Assembly (NCBI RefSeq): GCF_040253635.1
Contig: NZ_JBEJGX010000003.1
Coordinates: 7,093,501 to 7,157,500 of the forward strand
Direction of reading: 5' to 3'
Origin: Streptomyces sp. Edi2
GTDB taxonomy: Bacteria > Actinomycetota > Actinomycetes > Streptomycetales > Streptomycetaceae
Length of the DNA stretch: 64,000 nucleotides
This document shows, piece by piece, positions 37,384 through 46,841 of this stretch. The number at the start of each line of letters is the position of its first letter. The first letter of the stretch is position 1. The notes under the pieces are model-generated. The model was given only the letters and a program-made list of their open reading frames with translations, did not search any database and was not told where the DNA came from. Both the position numbers and the translations under genes were made by a program.

Positions 37384-37786
37384 GGGAGCGGGACCGGGCA
37401 CCGTACAGGCGCCGTATACGGGGCACGTACCGACGCCATACAGGGGAGTGGACCGCGGCGCCGTACAGGCGAGAGGGACGGGGCGCCGTATACCGGCCGT
37501 CCGCGGGCGACGAGTTTGCGCCGACTTCGGGCGGCGCCCGGTGCGTGCCAGGGGGCGGCTCCGCTGTGGCGGGGCCGCCCCCGCGGGCGTCCCGGCGGGA
37601 CCTTTCCTGATCATGTGTGGGCTCAACGCCTTGACGAGACTTCCCGGCCGGAGGTCTGCTTAGAGTTCACATGTTGAATCGAGGGCCGTCCTACAAGGGT
37701 GTGGGTGCGGCCGGCGGGCGGTCGTTGTACCTCCCCCAGTCACCACTGGGAGGTACCCCCGGCCCCAGACGGGAGTGGATGAGTCG
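37384..37786. other. 403-base region between ngcG and rok7B7
   Basis: Contains several copies of GCGCCGTACAGG / GCGCCGTATAC-type sequence (37398-37500), a terminator hairpin at 37551-37582, and an AT-richer segment at 37650-37680 (GCTTAGAGTTCACATGTTGAA) that probably includes the rok7B7 promoter. No gene is apparent. Confidence 0.5.
37551..37582 (+). terminator. Terminator of the ngcEFG operon
   Basis: GGGGGCGGC (37551-37559) pairs with GCCGCCCCC (37574-37582), a perfect 9-bp stem, 168 bases after the ngcG stop. Confidence 0.6.
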
Positions 37787-38986
37787 ATGGAGACTCCGGG
37801 GTCGCAGTCCTCGCTGCACCGGGCCAATCTGGAGCGGGTCGTACGTGCGGTGCGTATGGCGGGCTCCCTCACGCAGGCGGAGATCGCCCGGAGCACGGGG
37901 CTGTCCGCGGCCACCGTTTCCAACATCGTTCGTGAGTTGAAGGACGGCGGGACCGTCGAGGTGACCCCGACCTCGGCGGGCGGGCGGCGGGCGCGCAGCG
38001 TCTCCCTCTCCGGCGACGCGGGCATCGTCGTCGGGGTCGATTTCGGGCATTCCCATCTGCGGGTGGCGGTCGGCAACCTCGCCCACCAGGTGCTCGCCGA
38101 GGAATCCGAGCCGATCGATGTGGACGCCTCCGCCGCCGAAGGCTTCGACCGGGCGGAAGAGCTGGTCAACCGGCTGATCGCGGCCACCGGGCTCGACGCG
38201 GGCAAGGTCATCGGCGTCGGTCTGGGCGTACCGGGACCCATCGACGTCGAGTCCGGGACGCTGGGCTCGACGGCGATCCTGCCGGGCTGGTCAGGGACGA
38301 ACCCCAGCCAGGAGCTGTCCGGGCGCCTCGGGGTGCCGGTCTACGTCGACAACGACGCCAACCTCGGCGCGCTGGGCGAGCTGGTGTGGGGCGGGGGCCG
38401 CGGGGCCGCCGATCTGGCGTACATCAAGGTCGCCAGCGGTGTCGGCGCGGGCCTGGTGATCAGCGGGCAGATCTACCGGGGGCCGGGCGGCACGGCGGGC
38501 GAGATCGGGCACATCACCCTGGACGAGTCCGGCCCGGTGTGCCGCTGCGGCAACCGCGGCTGCCTGGAGACCTTCACCGCGGCCCGCTATGTGCTCCCGC
38601 TGCTGCAGCCGAGCCACGGGCCCGACCTGACCATGGCGCGGGTGGTGCAGCTGGCCCGCGAGGGCGACCCGGGCTGCCGGCGGGTGATTGCGGACGTGGG
38701 CCGTCATGTCGGCAGTGGTGTGGCGAACCTGTGCAATCTGCTCAATCCCAGCAGGGTGGTGCTCGGCGGTGATCTCGCCGAGGCCGGTGAGCTGGTCCTG
38801 GCGCCGATCCGGGAATCGGTGTCGCGGTATGCGATCCCCAGTGCGGCACGGCAGTTGGGGGTCGTCCCCGGCACGCTCGGGGGCCGTGCGGAGGTGCTGG
38901 GCGCGCTGGCGCTGGTACTGAGCGAGATGGGCGATTCGACCCTGCTTGACGGGGCGCAATCCCCGGACGCTCCGGCCCTGGCGTGA
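37787..38986 (+). CDS. rok7B7: ROK-family transcriptional regulator Rok7B7
   Basis: A 399-residue ROK repressor. The N-terminal winged helix is at residues about 10-75 (LTQAEIARSTGLSAATVSNIVRELKDGG). The sugar-kinase-like domain follows, with GVDFGHSHLRVAVGN, VDNDANLGALGE and the zinc motif GHITLDESGPVCRCGNRGCLE. In S. coelicolor Rok7B7 sits upstream of xylFGH and influences xylose uptake, carbon catabolite repression and antibiotic production. The position here, between ngcEFG and xylF, is the same. The ATG at 37787 is chosen because GGGAG lies 11 bases upstream; a GTG at 37775 would add four residues. Likely targets include xylF and itself. Confidence 0.88.
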   Translation: METPGSQSSLHRANLERVVRAVRMAGSLTQAEIARSTGLSAATVSNIVRELKDGGTVEVTPTSAGGRRARSVSLSGDAGIVVGVDFGHSHLRVAVGNLAHQVLAEESEPIDVDASAAEGFDRAEELVNRLIAATGLDAGKVIGVGLGVPGPIDVESGTLGSTAILPGWSGTNPSQELSGRLGVPVYVDNDANLGALGELVWGGGRGAADLAYIKVASGVGAGLVISGQIYRGPGGTAGEIGHITLDESGPVCRCGNRGCLETFTAARYVLPLLQPSHGPDLTMARVVQLAREGDPGCRRVIADVGRHVGSGVANLCNLLNPSRVVLGGDLAEAGELVLAPIRESVSRYAIPSAARQLGVVPGTLGGRAEVLGALALVLSEMGDSTLLDGAQSPDAPALA

Positions 38987-39013
38987 AAGCACTGAGTTCA
39001 CGCAGCTAACGCA

Positions 39014-39051
39014 TGGCACCGTTGTCATCTCGTTAAGGATTTACTCCTTGA
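39014..39051. promoter_or_regulatory. Two candidate operators upstream of xylF
   Basis: TGGCACCGTTGTCA (39014-39027) resembles the LacI-type site at 33553 (two differences). TTAAGGA-TTTAC-TCCTTGA (39033-39051) is an inverted repeat with one mismatch. Both lie 75-113 bases before xylF in the only AT-rich stretch of the gap. One of them may be the Rok7B7 site; which one cannot be told from sequence alone. Confidence 0.45.
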
Positions 39052-39126
39052 CGGTCGGGCGGCGGCCGAGTTGACTTCCAGCCACCTCGGCCGCAACGAC
39101 GCGGCCTCGTCAGGGAGGCAACCCCA

Positions 39127-40221
39127 ATGAACGTTTGGACGCGTCGCGTCGTCATAGGCACCGCCGCCGTCTCGATGGCGCTCTCTGTGGCCGCGTGTGG
39201 CAAGGCCGGTGACAACGCCAAGGGCGGCGGTGGCGACAACAAGACCATCGGTCTGCTCCTGCCGGAGAACAAGACCACGCGTTACGAGACCTTCGACCGT
39301 CCTCTGATGGAGGCGAAGATCAAGGAACTGTGCAGCGACTGCACGGTCAAGTACAACAACGCGGCGCAGGAGACCGAGACCCAGAAGAAGCAGTTCGACG
39401 CGCTGATCACCCAGGGCGTGAAGGTGATCATTCTGGACTCCGTCGACTACAAGGCGACCAAGTCCTGGGTGAACCAGGCCGCCAAGAAGGGCGTCAAGGT
39501 CGTCGCCTACGACCGGCTGGCCGAGGGCAAGCTCTCCGCCTACGTGTCCTACGACAACGAGAAGATCGGCCGCCTGCAGGGCCAGGCCCTGGTCAAGGCA
39601 CTCGGCGACAAGGCCAAGGACAGCAATGTCGTCATGATCAACGGTTCGCCGACCGACCCGAACATGCCGTTCTTCAAGAAGGGCGCCCACAGCGTCCTCG
39701 ACAAGCAGGTCAAGAAGATCGCCTACGAGCAGGACATCCCGGACTGGTCCTCGGACGAGGCGAACAAGAAGATGAGTGCGGCCCTCGACTCGCTCGGCAA
39801 GGACGGCATCCAGGGCGTCTACTCCGGCAACGACGGCATGGCCGGCGGCATCATCACCGCGCTCAAGCAGAAGGGCGTCAAGGTCCCGGTCGGCGGCCAG
39901 GACGCCGAGCTCGCGGGTCTGCAGCGGGTCCTCAAGGGCGAGCAGGCCTTCACGATCTACAAGCAGATCAAGCCGCAGGCCGACTCCACCGCCGAGATCG
40001 CCGTCAAGCTGCTCAAGGGCGAGAAGATCGACTCCCTGACGGACCGCAAGGTCGACAGCCTCAGCGGCGAGGTCAAGGGCATCCCCGCCAAGCTCTACGA
40101 CGCGCAGATCGTGACCAAGGACAACATCGCCTCCACGATCATCAAGGACAAGGTCTACAAGGCGAGCCAGATCTGCACCGGCGACGTCAAGAAGGCCTGC
40201 GCGGCGGCCGGCATCAAGTAG
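39127..40221 (+). CDS. xylF: Xylose ABC transporter substrate-binding lipoprotein
   Basis: A 364-residue periplasmic-binding-protein type 1 family member. The lipoprotein signal ends VAAC (Cys at about 24), then a Gly-rich linker. The mature domain begins TIGLLLPENKTTRYETFDRPLMEAKI and carries sugar-binding segments typical of XylF/ChvE (YDNEKIGRLQGQALVKAL; INGSPTDPNMPFFKKGAHSV; YSGNDGMAGGIITALKQKG; VGGQDAELAGLQRVLKGEQAFTIYKQ). It is followed by the ATPase and permease genes and preceded by rok7B7. Ligand assignment to xylose rests on synteny and these motifs. Confidence 0.92.
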   Translation: MNVWTRRVVIGTAAVSMALSVAACGKAGDNAKGGGGDNKTIGLLLPENKTTRYETFDRPLMEAKIKELCSDCTVKYNNAAQETETQKKQFDALITQGVKVIILDSVDYKATKSWVNQAAKKGVKVVAYDRLAEGKLSAYVSYDNEKIGRLQGQALVKALGDKAKDSNVVMINGSPTDPNMPFFKKGAHSVLDKQVKKIAYEQDIPDWSSDEANKKMSAALDSLGKDGIQGVYSGNDGMAGGIITALKQKGVKVPVGGQDAELAGLQRVLKGEQAFTIYKQIKPQADSTAEIAVKLLKGEKIDSLTDRKVDSLSGEVKGIPAKLYDAQIVTKDNIASTIIKDKVYKASQICTGDVKKACAAAGIK

Positions 40222-40624
40222 GACCCCGGCTACCGGATACCGGCTACCGGCTACCTGCCCGGCCGCCGGCCCCGGGCCGTAGGCCACGCCTCCCGGCCAC
40301 GGCCCACCCGGCTCACCGGCACACCTCTCCACCCCGGTCCCCCGCCGGGCAGGGGCCGCCCGGCACCGCCCGCGACCCCTGCCCCGGCCGTATCCCGGCC
40401 TCCGGCCCTACCCCGGGCCGCGGCCCCGGCCGTACCCGGCCCTACCCCTACCTCGAAACCGCGGCCCGGCCGTACCCCGCCCGGCCTCGTCCCGGTCCGT
40501 ACCTCCTCCCGGCCCCGCTCCGCACCTCCTCCCGGAGCCCGGAGCCGGCCCCGTTCCTCGCAAGCCCCCCGCTCCACGCACCACCATCCCCGCCGTAGTG
40601 ACGGCGGCGAAGGAGATGATTCAC
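40222..40624. other. 403-base gap between xylF and xylG
   Basis: GC-rich, pyrimidine-biased sequence with short repeats (TACCGGCTACCGG near 40229-40255; repeated CGGCCCTACCCC- and CCCGGCCGTACC-type runs near 40385-40510). No gene. Many GC-rich hairpins are possible. Such a gap after the binding-protein gene often separates its abundant message from the rest of the operon. Confidence 0.45.
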
Positions 40625-41416
40625 GTGTCCGCTACGCCTGTGCTGGCGTTGCGCGGAGTCTCCAAGCGGTTCGGCGCCGTCCAAGCACTCACGGACGTCA
40701 CCCTGGAGATCCACCCCGGTGAGGTGGTCGCCCTCGTCGGCGACAACGGCGCCGGCAAGTCCACCCTCGTCAAGACCATCTCGGGCGTCCACCCGGTCGA
40801 CGACGGCGCCATCGAATGGCAGGGCAAGGCGGTACGCATCACCAAGCCGCACGACGCCCAGGAACTCGGCGTCGCCACCGTGTACCAGGACCTCGCGCTC
40901 TGCGACAACCTCGATGTCGTCGCCAACCTCTACCTCGGCAACGAGATCCGCACCGCGGGTGTCCTCGACGAGATCGCGATGGAGAAGCGCGCCAAGGAGC
41001 TGCTGGACACCCTGTCCATCCGCATCCCGAGTGTCCGTATCCCCGTCGCCGCGCTCTCCGGCGGTCAGCGGCAGGTCGTCGCCATCGCCCGCGCACTGAT
41101 CGGCGACCCCAAGGTCGTCATCCTCGACGAGCCCACCGCCGCCCTCGGTGTCGAGCAGACCGCCCAGGTCCTCGACCTCGTCGAGCGGCTGCGCGAGCGC
41201 GAGCTCGGCGTCATCCTCATCAGCCACAACATGGCCGATGTGCAGGCCGTCGCGGACCGGGTCGCGGTGCTGCGGCTGGGCCGCAACAACGGTGTCTTCG
41301 ACGTCGAGGGCACCTCCCACGAAGAGATCATCGCCGCCATCACCGGCGCCTCGGACAACGCCGTGACCCGCCGCAAGGCGCGTACGGACCAGGTGAAGAA
41401 GGAGGCCGGCGCATGA
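40625..41416 (+). CDS. xylG: Xylose ABC transporter ATP-binding protein
   Basis: A 263-residue ABC ATPase with a single nucleotide-binding domain: Walker A GDNGAGKST (residues about 40-48), Q-loop VYQDLALCDN, signature LSGGQRQ, Walker B VVILDEPTAALG and the switch His in LISHN. Most sugar ATPases of the Rbs/Xyl type have two fused domains; this half-length form is the single-domain kind also seen in actinobacterial xyl operons, and probably works as a homodimer. The GTG at 40625 is placed nine bases after AGGAG; the in-frame ATG at 40616 is too close to it. The stop overlaps the start of xylH (ATGA). Confidence 0.9.
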   Translation: MSATPVLALRGVSKRFGAVQALTDVTLEIHPGEVVALVGDNGAGKSTLVKTISGVHPVDDGAIEWQGKAVRITKPHDAQELGVATVYQDLALCDNLDVVANLYLGNEIRTAGVLDEIAMEKRAKELLDTLSIRIPSVRIPVAALSGGQRQVVAIARALIGDPKVVILDEPTAALGVEQTAQVLDLVERLRERELGVILISHNMADVQAVADRVAVLRLGRNNGVFDVEGTSHEEIIAAITGASDNAVTRRKARTDQVKKEAGA

Positions 41417-42738
41417 GTGACCTCACCAAGCAGCCCGCCGCGGGCGAGGACGAGGCGGTCGCGACGCCGGGCCAGGAGACCCCCGCCCCGGCCGCCGACA
41501 CCGCCCAGCCGGCCGCCGTCGACCCCCGTCTGCTCGTCCGGGAACAGGGCTTCGCCGGCTACCTCAACGACTTCAGGCGCCGGGTGCGCGGTGGTGAGCT
41601 GGGCTCGCTGCCGGTCGTCATCGGCTTGATCGTCATCGCGGTCGTCTTCCAGCTCAAGAACAGCAGCTTCCTGTCCGCCGACAGCCTCGCGAACATCGGT
41701 GTCTACACCTCCGGCCTCGGCATCATGGCCGTCGGCATCGTCTTCGTGCTGCTGCTCGGCGAGATCGATCTGTCGGTCGGCTCGGTGGCGGGCGTCGGCG
41801 CGGCCGTGTGGGCCGTGCTCAGCGTCACCCATGGCGTCAACGACTGGCTCGCGGTTCTGATCGCCATCGTGGCCGGCGTGGTCATCGGCGCTCTGCACGG
41901 GTTCTTCTTCGCCAAGATCGGTGTGCCGGCCTTCGTCGTCACCCTGGCCGGTTTCCTCGGCTGGAGCGGTCTGCAGATCTGGATGATGGGCAACGAAGGC
42001 TCCATCAACACGCCGAGCGGCAGCGTGGTGGAGAACCTGACCGGTTACTACTTCGAGGACAAGGCCGCGGCCTACGGTCTCGCGCTGATCGCGGTCCTCG
42101 CCTACGCCGGGTCGCTGCTGCTGGACAGCAAGCGCCGCAGGGCCGCCGCACTGCCCTCCCGGCCGCTCAGCGAGATCCTGCTGCGCACCGGCGTGGTCGC
42201 GGTGATCGCCTTCGTCGTCGCCTATGTCCTGAACGAGCCGGCCGGCGCCCGCGGTCTGCCGCTGGCCCTGGTGCTGTTCCTCGCGGTCCTGGTCCTCGCC
42301 GACTTCGTGGTGCGCCGCACCCCCTACGGACGGCAGATCTTCGCGGTCGGCGGCAACGCCGAGGCGGCGCGCCGGGCCGGCATCAATGTGAACAAGATCC
42401 GGATCAGCGTGTTCGCCATCTCCGGCATGCTCGCGGCGTTCGGCGGCCTGTTCATCGCCAGCCTCTCCGGCGGCGCCACCAAGAACCTGGGCTCCGGCAA
42501 CACCCTGATGAACGTGATTGCGGCCGCCGTCATCGGCGGTACCAGCCTCTTCGGCGGCCGGGGCAAGATCTGGTCCGCGCTGCTGGGCATGCTGGTCATC
42601 CAGTCGATCCAGCAGGGCCTGAACCTGCTCGGCATGGCGAGCGAGATCCAGTACATGATCACCGGCGCGGTGCTGCTCGCCGCCGTGGTGATCGACTCGG
42701 TCTCCCGCCGGACGCAGAAGACGGCCGGACGCACCTGA
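41413..42738 (+). CDS. xylH: Xylose ABC transporter permease
   Basis: A 441-residue membrane protein of the RbsC/XylH family. It has a polar N-terminus of about 70 residues, then about ten hydrophobic helices. Typical segments are VGIVFVLLLGEIDLSVGSVAGVGAAVWAV and GVPAFVVTLAGFLGWSGLQIW; a long cytoplasmic loop with SKRRRAAALPSRPLSEI; and YGRQIFAVGGNAEAARRAGINVNKIRISVFAISG, which holds the ATPase contact. The ATG lies within the last codons of xylG (four-base overlap), so translation is coupled. A hairpin follows the stop. Confidence 0.92.
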   Translation: MSDLTKQPAAGEDEAVATPGQETPAPAADTAQPAAVDPRLLVREQGFAGYLNDFRRRVRGGELGSLPVVIGLIVIAVVFQLKNSSFLSADSLANIGVYTSGLGIMAVGIVFVLLLGEIDLSVGSVAGVGAAVWAVLSVTHGVNDWLAVLIAIVAGVVIGALHGFFFAKIGVPAFVVTLAGFLGWSGLQIWMMGNEGSINTPSGSVVENLTGYYFEDKAAAYGLALIAVLAYAGSLLLDSKRRRAAALPSRPLSEILLRTGVVAVIAFVVAYVLNEPAGARGLPLALVLFLAVLVLADFVVRRTPYGRQIFAVGGNAEAARRAGINVNKIRISVFAISGMLAAFGGLFIASLSGGATKNLGSGNTLMNVIAAAVIGGTSLFGGRGKIWSALLGMLVIQSIQQGLNLLGMASEIQYMITGAVLLAAVVIDSVSRRTQKTAGRT

Positions 42739-42760
42739 TCGCGCCTGTCGCCCGACGTCG

Positions 42761-42795
42761 CCGGCCCCTACCGGGCATGATCCGGTGGGGGCCGG
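42761..42795 (+). terminator. Terminator of the xyl operon
   Basis: CCGGCCCCTACCGG (42761-42774) pairs with CCGGTGGGGGCCGG (42782-42795), 14 pairs including one T-G wobble, with a 7-base loop. Confidence 0.8.
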
Positions 42796-42953
42796 CGCAT
42801 GTGCGGCGGGCCCCCGCGGGCGGCGCGCCGGAGCCCGTTTCACCCGAGTGACATACATCGCAAGGCCCGGGCGTCGGCGCGGCGGGCGCGACATTAGACT
42901 CATCTGATCGGCAAGCTCGAACCACGGCAGCAAGCAGCAGCAAGGAGGCAGGG

Positions 42954-44915
42954 GTGGCGTTGCTTTCCCGTATCAGGGGACCGCGCGATCTGGACCGACT
43001 GGGCCCGGAGCAGCTCGAGCAGCTGGCGGGGGAGATCCGTACCTTCCTTGTCGACGCGGTGTCCAAGACCGGGGGACACCTCGGGCCGAACCTCGGCGTG
43101 GTCGAGCTGACCATCGCCCTGCACCGTGTCTTCGACTCCCCGAAGGACAAGGTGCTCTTCGACACCGGGCACCAGTCCTACGTCCACAAGCTGCTCACCG
43201 GCCGTCAGGACTTCTCCCGGCTCAAGGCGAAGGGCGGCCTGTCCGGCTACCCCTCCCGCGCCGAGTCCGAGCACGACGTCATCGAGAACAGCCACGCCTC
43301 CACGGTCCTGGGCTGGGCCGAGGGCATCGCCAAGGCCAACGAGGTGCTGGGGTCGGACGACCGGGTCGCCGCGGTCATCGGCGACGGCGCGCTGACCGGC
43401 GGCATGGCCTGGGAGGCACTGAACAACATCGCCGCCGCCAAGGACCGCCCGCTCGTCATCGTCGTCAACGACAACGAGCGCTCCTACGCCCCGACCATCG
43501 GCGGCCTCGCCAACCACCTGGCCACGCTGCGCACCACGGACGGCTACGAGCGCTTCCTGGCCCGCGGCAAGGACCTGCTGGAGCGCACGCCCGTCGTCGG
43601 CAAGCCGCTCTACGAGACCCTGCACGGCGCCAAGAAGGGCCTGAAGGACTTCATCGCCCCCCAGGGCATGTTCGAGGACCTGGGCCTGAAGTACGTCGGC
43701 CCGATCGACGGCCATGACCTCGAGGCGCTGGAATCCGCCCTCACGCGCGCCAAGCGCTTCGGCGGCCCGGTCATCGTCCACTGCCTCACCGAGAAGGGCC
43801 GCGGCTACCAGCCCGCCCTCCAGGACGAGGCGGACCGCTTCCACGCCGTCGGCAAGATCCACCCCGACACCGGCCTGCCCATCTCCTCGGGCGGCAAGGA
43901 CTGGACGTCCGTCTTCGGCGACGAGATGGTCGAGCTCGGCAAGGAGCGCAAGGACATCGTCGCCATCACGGCGGCCATGCTCCAGCCCGTCGGACTCGAC
44001 AAGTTCGCCAAGGCCTTCCCCGACCGCGTCTACGACGTCGGCATCGCCGAGCAGCACGGTGCGGTCTCCGCGGCGGGCATGGCCACCGGCGGGCTGCACC
44101 CGGTCTTCGCCGTCTACGCCACCTTCCTCAACCGCGCCTTCGACCAGGTGCTGATGGATGTGGCGCTGCACAAGTGCGGCGTCACCTTCGTGCTGGACCG
44201 GGCCGGTGTCACCGGCACCGACGGCGCCTCGCACAACGGCATGTGGGACATGTCGATCCTGCAGGTCGTCCCCGGTCTGCGGATCGCCGCGCCGCGCGAC
44301 GCCGACCAGGTCCGCGCCCAGCTGCGCGAGGCCGTCGAGGTCGATGACGCACCCACCGTGGTGCGGTACTCCAAGGGCGCGGTCGGCCCGGCCGTCGAGG
44401 CGATCGGCCGGGTGGGCGGCATGGACGTGCTGCGCGAGCCCGCCGAGGCCGTCAAGCGCCCGGACGTCCTGCTGGTCTCCGTGGGCGCACTCGCCCCGAT
44501 GTGCCTGGAGATCGCCGACCTGCTCGACAAGCAGGGCATCTCCACCACCGTCGTCGACCCGCGCTGGGTCAAGCCGGTCGACGAGGCGCTGCCGGGCCTC
44601 GCCGCCAAGCACCGGGTCGTGGTCACCGTCGAGGACAACGTCCGTTCCGGCGGCGTCGGTTCGGCTGTCGCGCAGGCCCTGCGGGACGCCGGGGTGGACC
44701 TGCCGCTGCGCGACTTCGGCATCCCCGAGCGGTTCCTCGACCACGCCTCCCGCAAGGAGGTCATGGCGGAGATCGGTCTCACCGCACCGGACATCGCCCG
44801 CCAGGTGACCGGTCTGGTCTCCAAGATCGACGGTCGCTACGACACCGAGTCCGCCGGCCCCGACTCCGCCCGTGCCAAGGGCGCGGCCGAGCCGGCCGAG
44901 GTCGCCCGCGACTGA
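42954..44915 (+). CDS. dxs: 1-deoxy-D-xylulose-5-phosphate synthase
   Basis: Thiamin-diphosphate enzyme that condenses pyruvate and glyceraldehyde 3-phosphate, the first step of the MEP isoprenoid pathway. The 653-residue protein has the expected motifs: [35 protein letters not shown], the ThDP-binding [16 protein letters not shown] with the following [63 protein letters not shown] and [20 protein letters not shown]. The GTG start has AAGGAGG seven bases upstream. It is preceded by ACATTAGACT (42891-42900), a possible -10 region. Single-gene unit with its own terminator. Confidence 0.97.
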   Translation: MALLSRIRGPRDLDRLGPEQLEQLAGEIRTFLVDAVSKTGGHLGPNLGVVELTIALHRVFDSPKDKVLFDTGHQSYVHKLLTGRQDFSRLKAKGGLSGYPSRAESEHDVIENSHASTVLGWAEGIAKANEVLGSDDRVAAVIGDGALTGGMAWEALNNIAAAKDRPLVIVVNDNERSYAPTIGGLANHLATLRTTDGYERFLARGKDLLERTPVVGKPLYETLHGAKKGLKDFIAPQGMFEDLGLKYVGPIDGHDLEALESALTRAKRFGGPVIVHCLTEKGRGYQPALQDEADRFHAVGKIHPDTGLPISSGGKDWTSVFGDEMVELGKERKDIVAITAAMLQPVGLDKFAKAFPDRVYDVGIAEQHGAVSAAGMATGGLHPVFAVYATFLNRAFDQVLMDVALHKCGVTFVLDRAGVTGTDGASHNGMWDMSILQVVPGLRIAAPRDADQVRAQLREAVEVDDAPTVVRYSKGAVGPAVEAIGRVGGMDVLREPAEAVKRPDVLLVSVGALAPMCLEIADLLDKQGISTTVVDPRWVKPVDEALPGLAAKHRVVVTVEDNVRSGGVGSAVAQALRDAGVDLPLRDFGIPERFLDHASRKEVMAEIGLTAPDIARQVTGLVSKIDGRYDTESAGPDSARAKGAAEPAEVARD

Positions 44916-44929
44916 TCGCTCAGACGGCA

Positions 44930-44978
44930 CCGATGGGCCGGCCGGTCATCCGTACGGATGTTCCGCCCGGCCCATCGG
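44930..44978 (+). terminator. Terminator after dxs
   Basis: CCGATGGGCCGG (44930-44941) pairs with CCGGCCCATCGG (44967-44978). The loop itself contains the palindrome CATCCGTACGGATG. It lies 15 bases after the dxs stop. Confidence 0.8.
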
Positions 44979-45110
44979 CATGCACGCGGCCACACTCCAT
45001 CGGGTGAATCACCGCCGTCCGGAGGCCCGCCGAAGCTGACTGTTTCCGGACATTGCGGAGACTCGGTCAGTTCAGGAGAGTTGCCGGGTCGTCCAGGCGG
45101 AGGTTCGCCC

Positions 45111-46637
45111 ATGAGCGCACAGCACGACACACCACATGATTCACGCCGCAATCACGGCATGTTCCGGACGAAGACTGTGGAGCAGTCGATCCTGGACACC
45201 GAGGAGCCGGAGCACACACTCAAAAAGTCCCTGTCGGCACTCGATCTGACCGTCTTCGGCGTCGGTGTCGTCATCGGCACCGGCATCTTCGTCCTCACCG
45301 GCAAGATCGCCAAGGAGCAGGCCGGGCCTGCCGTGGCCGTGTCCTTCGTCGTCGCGGGCGTGGTCTGTGCGCTGGCGGCGCTGTGTTACGCGGAGTTCGC
45401 CTCCACCGTGCCGGTCGCCGGCTCGGCCTACACCTTCTCGTACGCCTCGCTCGGCGAGCTGCCGGCCTGGATCATCGGCTGGGACCTGATCCTGGAACTC
45501 GCCCTGGGCTGTGCGGTGGTCGCCGTCGGCTGGTCCGGCTATGTGCGCTCACTGCTGGATTCCGCCGGGCTGCATCTGCCCGCCGGGCTCTCCGGCACCC
45601 ACGAGGGGCACTTCGGCTTCGACCTGCTCGCCACCATCCTCGTGCTGCTGCTGACCGGGATCCTGGTGCTGGGGATGAAGCTGTCCTCACGGGTGACGGC
45701 AGTGGTCGTCGGGATCAAGGTCACCGTGGTCCTGCTGGTCATCATCGCCGGATCCTTCCTCATCAACGGTGACCACTACGAGCCGTTCATCCCGCCGAGC
45801 AAGACCAGCGAGGCCGGCGGCGGACTGGCCGCACCGCTGGCAGAGCTGATCTTCGGCTTCACCCCGTCCAACTTCGGGGTCATGGGCATCTTCGCCGCGG
45901 CGGCCGTGGTCTTCTTCGCCTTCATCGGCTTCGACATCGTGGCCACCGCCGCCGAGGAGACCCGCAATCCGCAGCGCGACGTACCGCGCGGCATCCTCGG
46001 CTCACTGGCCATCTGCACGGTCCTCTACGTCGCCGTGTCGGTCGTCGTGACCGGCATGGAGAAGTACAGCAAGCTGTCCACCGACGCCCCGCTCGCGGAC
46101 GCCTTCAAGGACCTCGGGCACCCCTTCTTCGCCGACCTGATCAGTTTCGGCGCCGCCGTCGGCCTGACCTCGGTCTGCATGATCCTGCTGCTCGGCCAGA
46201 GCCGGGTGTTCTTCGCGATGAGCCGGGACGGGCTGCTGCCGCGGGTCTTCTCCCGGTCCCACCCCCGCTACGGGACGCCCTACCGGTCCACCGTCGTGCT
46301 GGGCGCCATCGTCGCCCTCGTCTCCGGCTTCACCTCGATCGACGAACTCGCCGAACTGGTCAACATCGGCACCCTCTTCGCGTTCGTGGTGGTCGCCATC
46401 GGCGTCGTCCTGCTCCGCCGTTCCCGGCCCGATCTGCCCCGCTCCTTCCGCACCCCGTGGGTGCCGGTGGTGCCGGTGCTGTCGGTGCTCGCCTCCCTGT
46501 GGCTGATGCTCAATCTCCCCGCGGAGACCTGGGTCCGGTTCGCGCTCTGGATGGTCGCCGGCTTCGGCGTCTACTTCCTGTACGGGCGCGCACACAGCCG
46601 CCTCGGCATCCGCACGCGGCAGCGGGGCAAGGGCTGA
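45111..46637 (+). CDS. APC-family amino-acid permease (cationic amino-acid transporter-like)
   Basis: A 508-residue transporter with about 12-14 hydrophobic helices. The N-terminus FRTKTVEQSILDTEEPEHTLKKSLSALDLTVFGVGVVIGTGIFVLTG holds the glycine-rich substrate-binding break of helix 1 (GTGIF). Further family landmarks are CYAEFASTVPVAGSAYTFSYASLGELPAWIIGWDLILE, FFAFIGFDIVATAAEETRNPQRDVPRGI and FFAMSRDGLLPRVFSRSHPRYGTPYRS. This is the YfnA/CAT-like group, which imports basic or neutral amino acids by proton coupling. The ATG at 45111 is preceded by GGCGGAGG. No neighbouring gene hints at the substrate. Confidence 0.9.
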   Translation: MSAQHDTPHDSRRNHGMFRTKTVEQSILDTEEPEHTLKKSLSALDLTVFGVGVVIGTGIFVLTGKIAKEQAGPAVAVSFVVAGVVCALAALCYAEFASTVPVAGSAYTFSYASLGELPAWIIGWDLILELALGCAVVAVGWSGYVRSLLDSAGLHLPAGLSGTHEGHFGFDLLATILVLLLTGILVLGMKLSSRVTAVVVGIKVTVVLLVIIAGSFLINGDHYEPFIPPSKTSEAGGGLAAPLAELIFGFTPSNFGVMGIFAAAAVVFFAFIGFDIVATAAEETRNPQRDVPRGILGSLAICTVLYVAVSVVVTGMEKYSKLSTDAPLADAFKDLGHPFFADLISFGAAVGLTSVCMILLLGQSRVFFAMSRDGLLPRVFSRSHPRYGTPYRSTVVLGAIVALVSGFTSIDELAELVNIGTLFAFVVVAIGVVLLRRSRPDLPRSFRTPWVPVVPVLSVLASLWLMLNLPAETWVRFALWMVAGFGVYFLYGRAHSRLGIRTRQRGKG

Positions 46638-46720
46638 CACCCGGCCAAGGTCCAAGGCCCGGCACCCGGCCCGCATCAAGGGCTGAGGCCCGACCACAGA
46701 CCAAGGGCTGACACCCGGCC
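46627..46720. repeat. Direct repeats overlapping the 3' end of the permease gene
   Basis: AAGGGCTGACACCCGGCC occurs at the gene's last codons (46628-46645) and again near 46704-46721; AAGGGCTGAGGCCCGACC lies between (about 46678-46695). The spacing of copies suggests local duplication of the stop-codon region. No function is apparent. Confidence 0.55.
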
Positions 46721-46841
46721 GCAGATCCGCCCCGGCAGCCCCGTATGCCGCTCGTCGCGGTGTACGGGGCCTCTCCTCGTCCGCGAGGCAGACGGGACGT
46801 TGAAGACAGGCCCCCCAAGGGAGACGAGGTCAAACGACCAG

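Noticed and set aside
40222..40624. A small gene between xylF and xylG
   Set aside because: The frames there are continuations of shadows with Pro/Arg-rich composition, no ribosome site and no start in a coding context.
42900..44930. A 676-codon open frame antisense to dxs
   Set aside because: Same codon-bias shadow; low-complexity Gly/Val/Asp-rich product without similarity, while dxs is complete on the plus strand.
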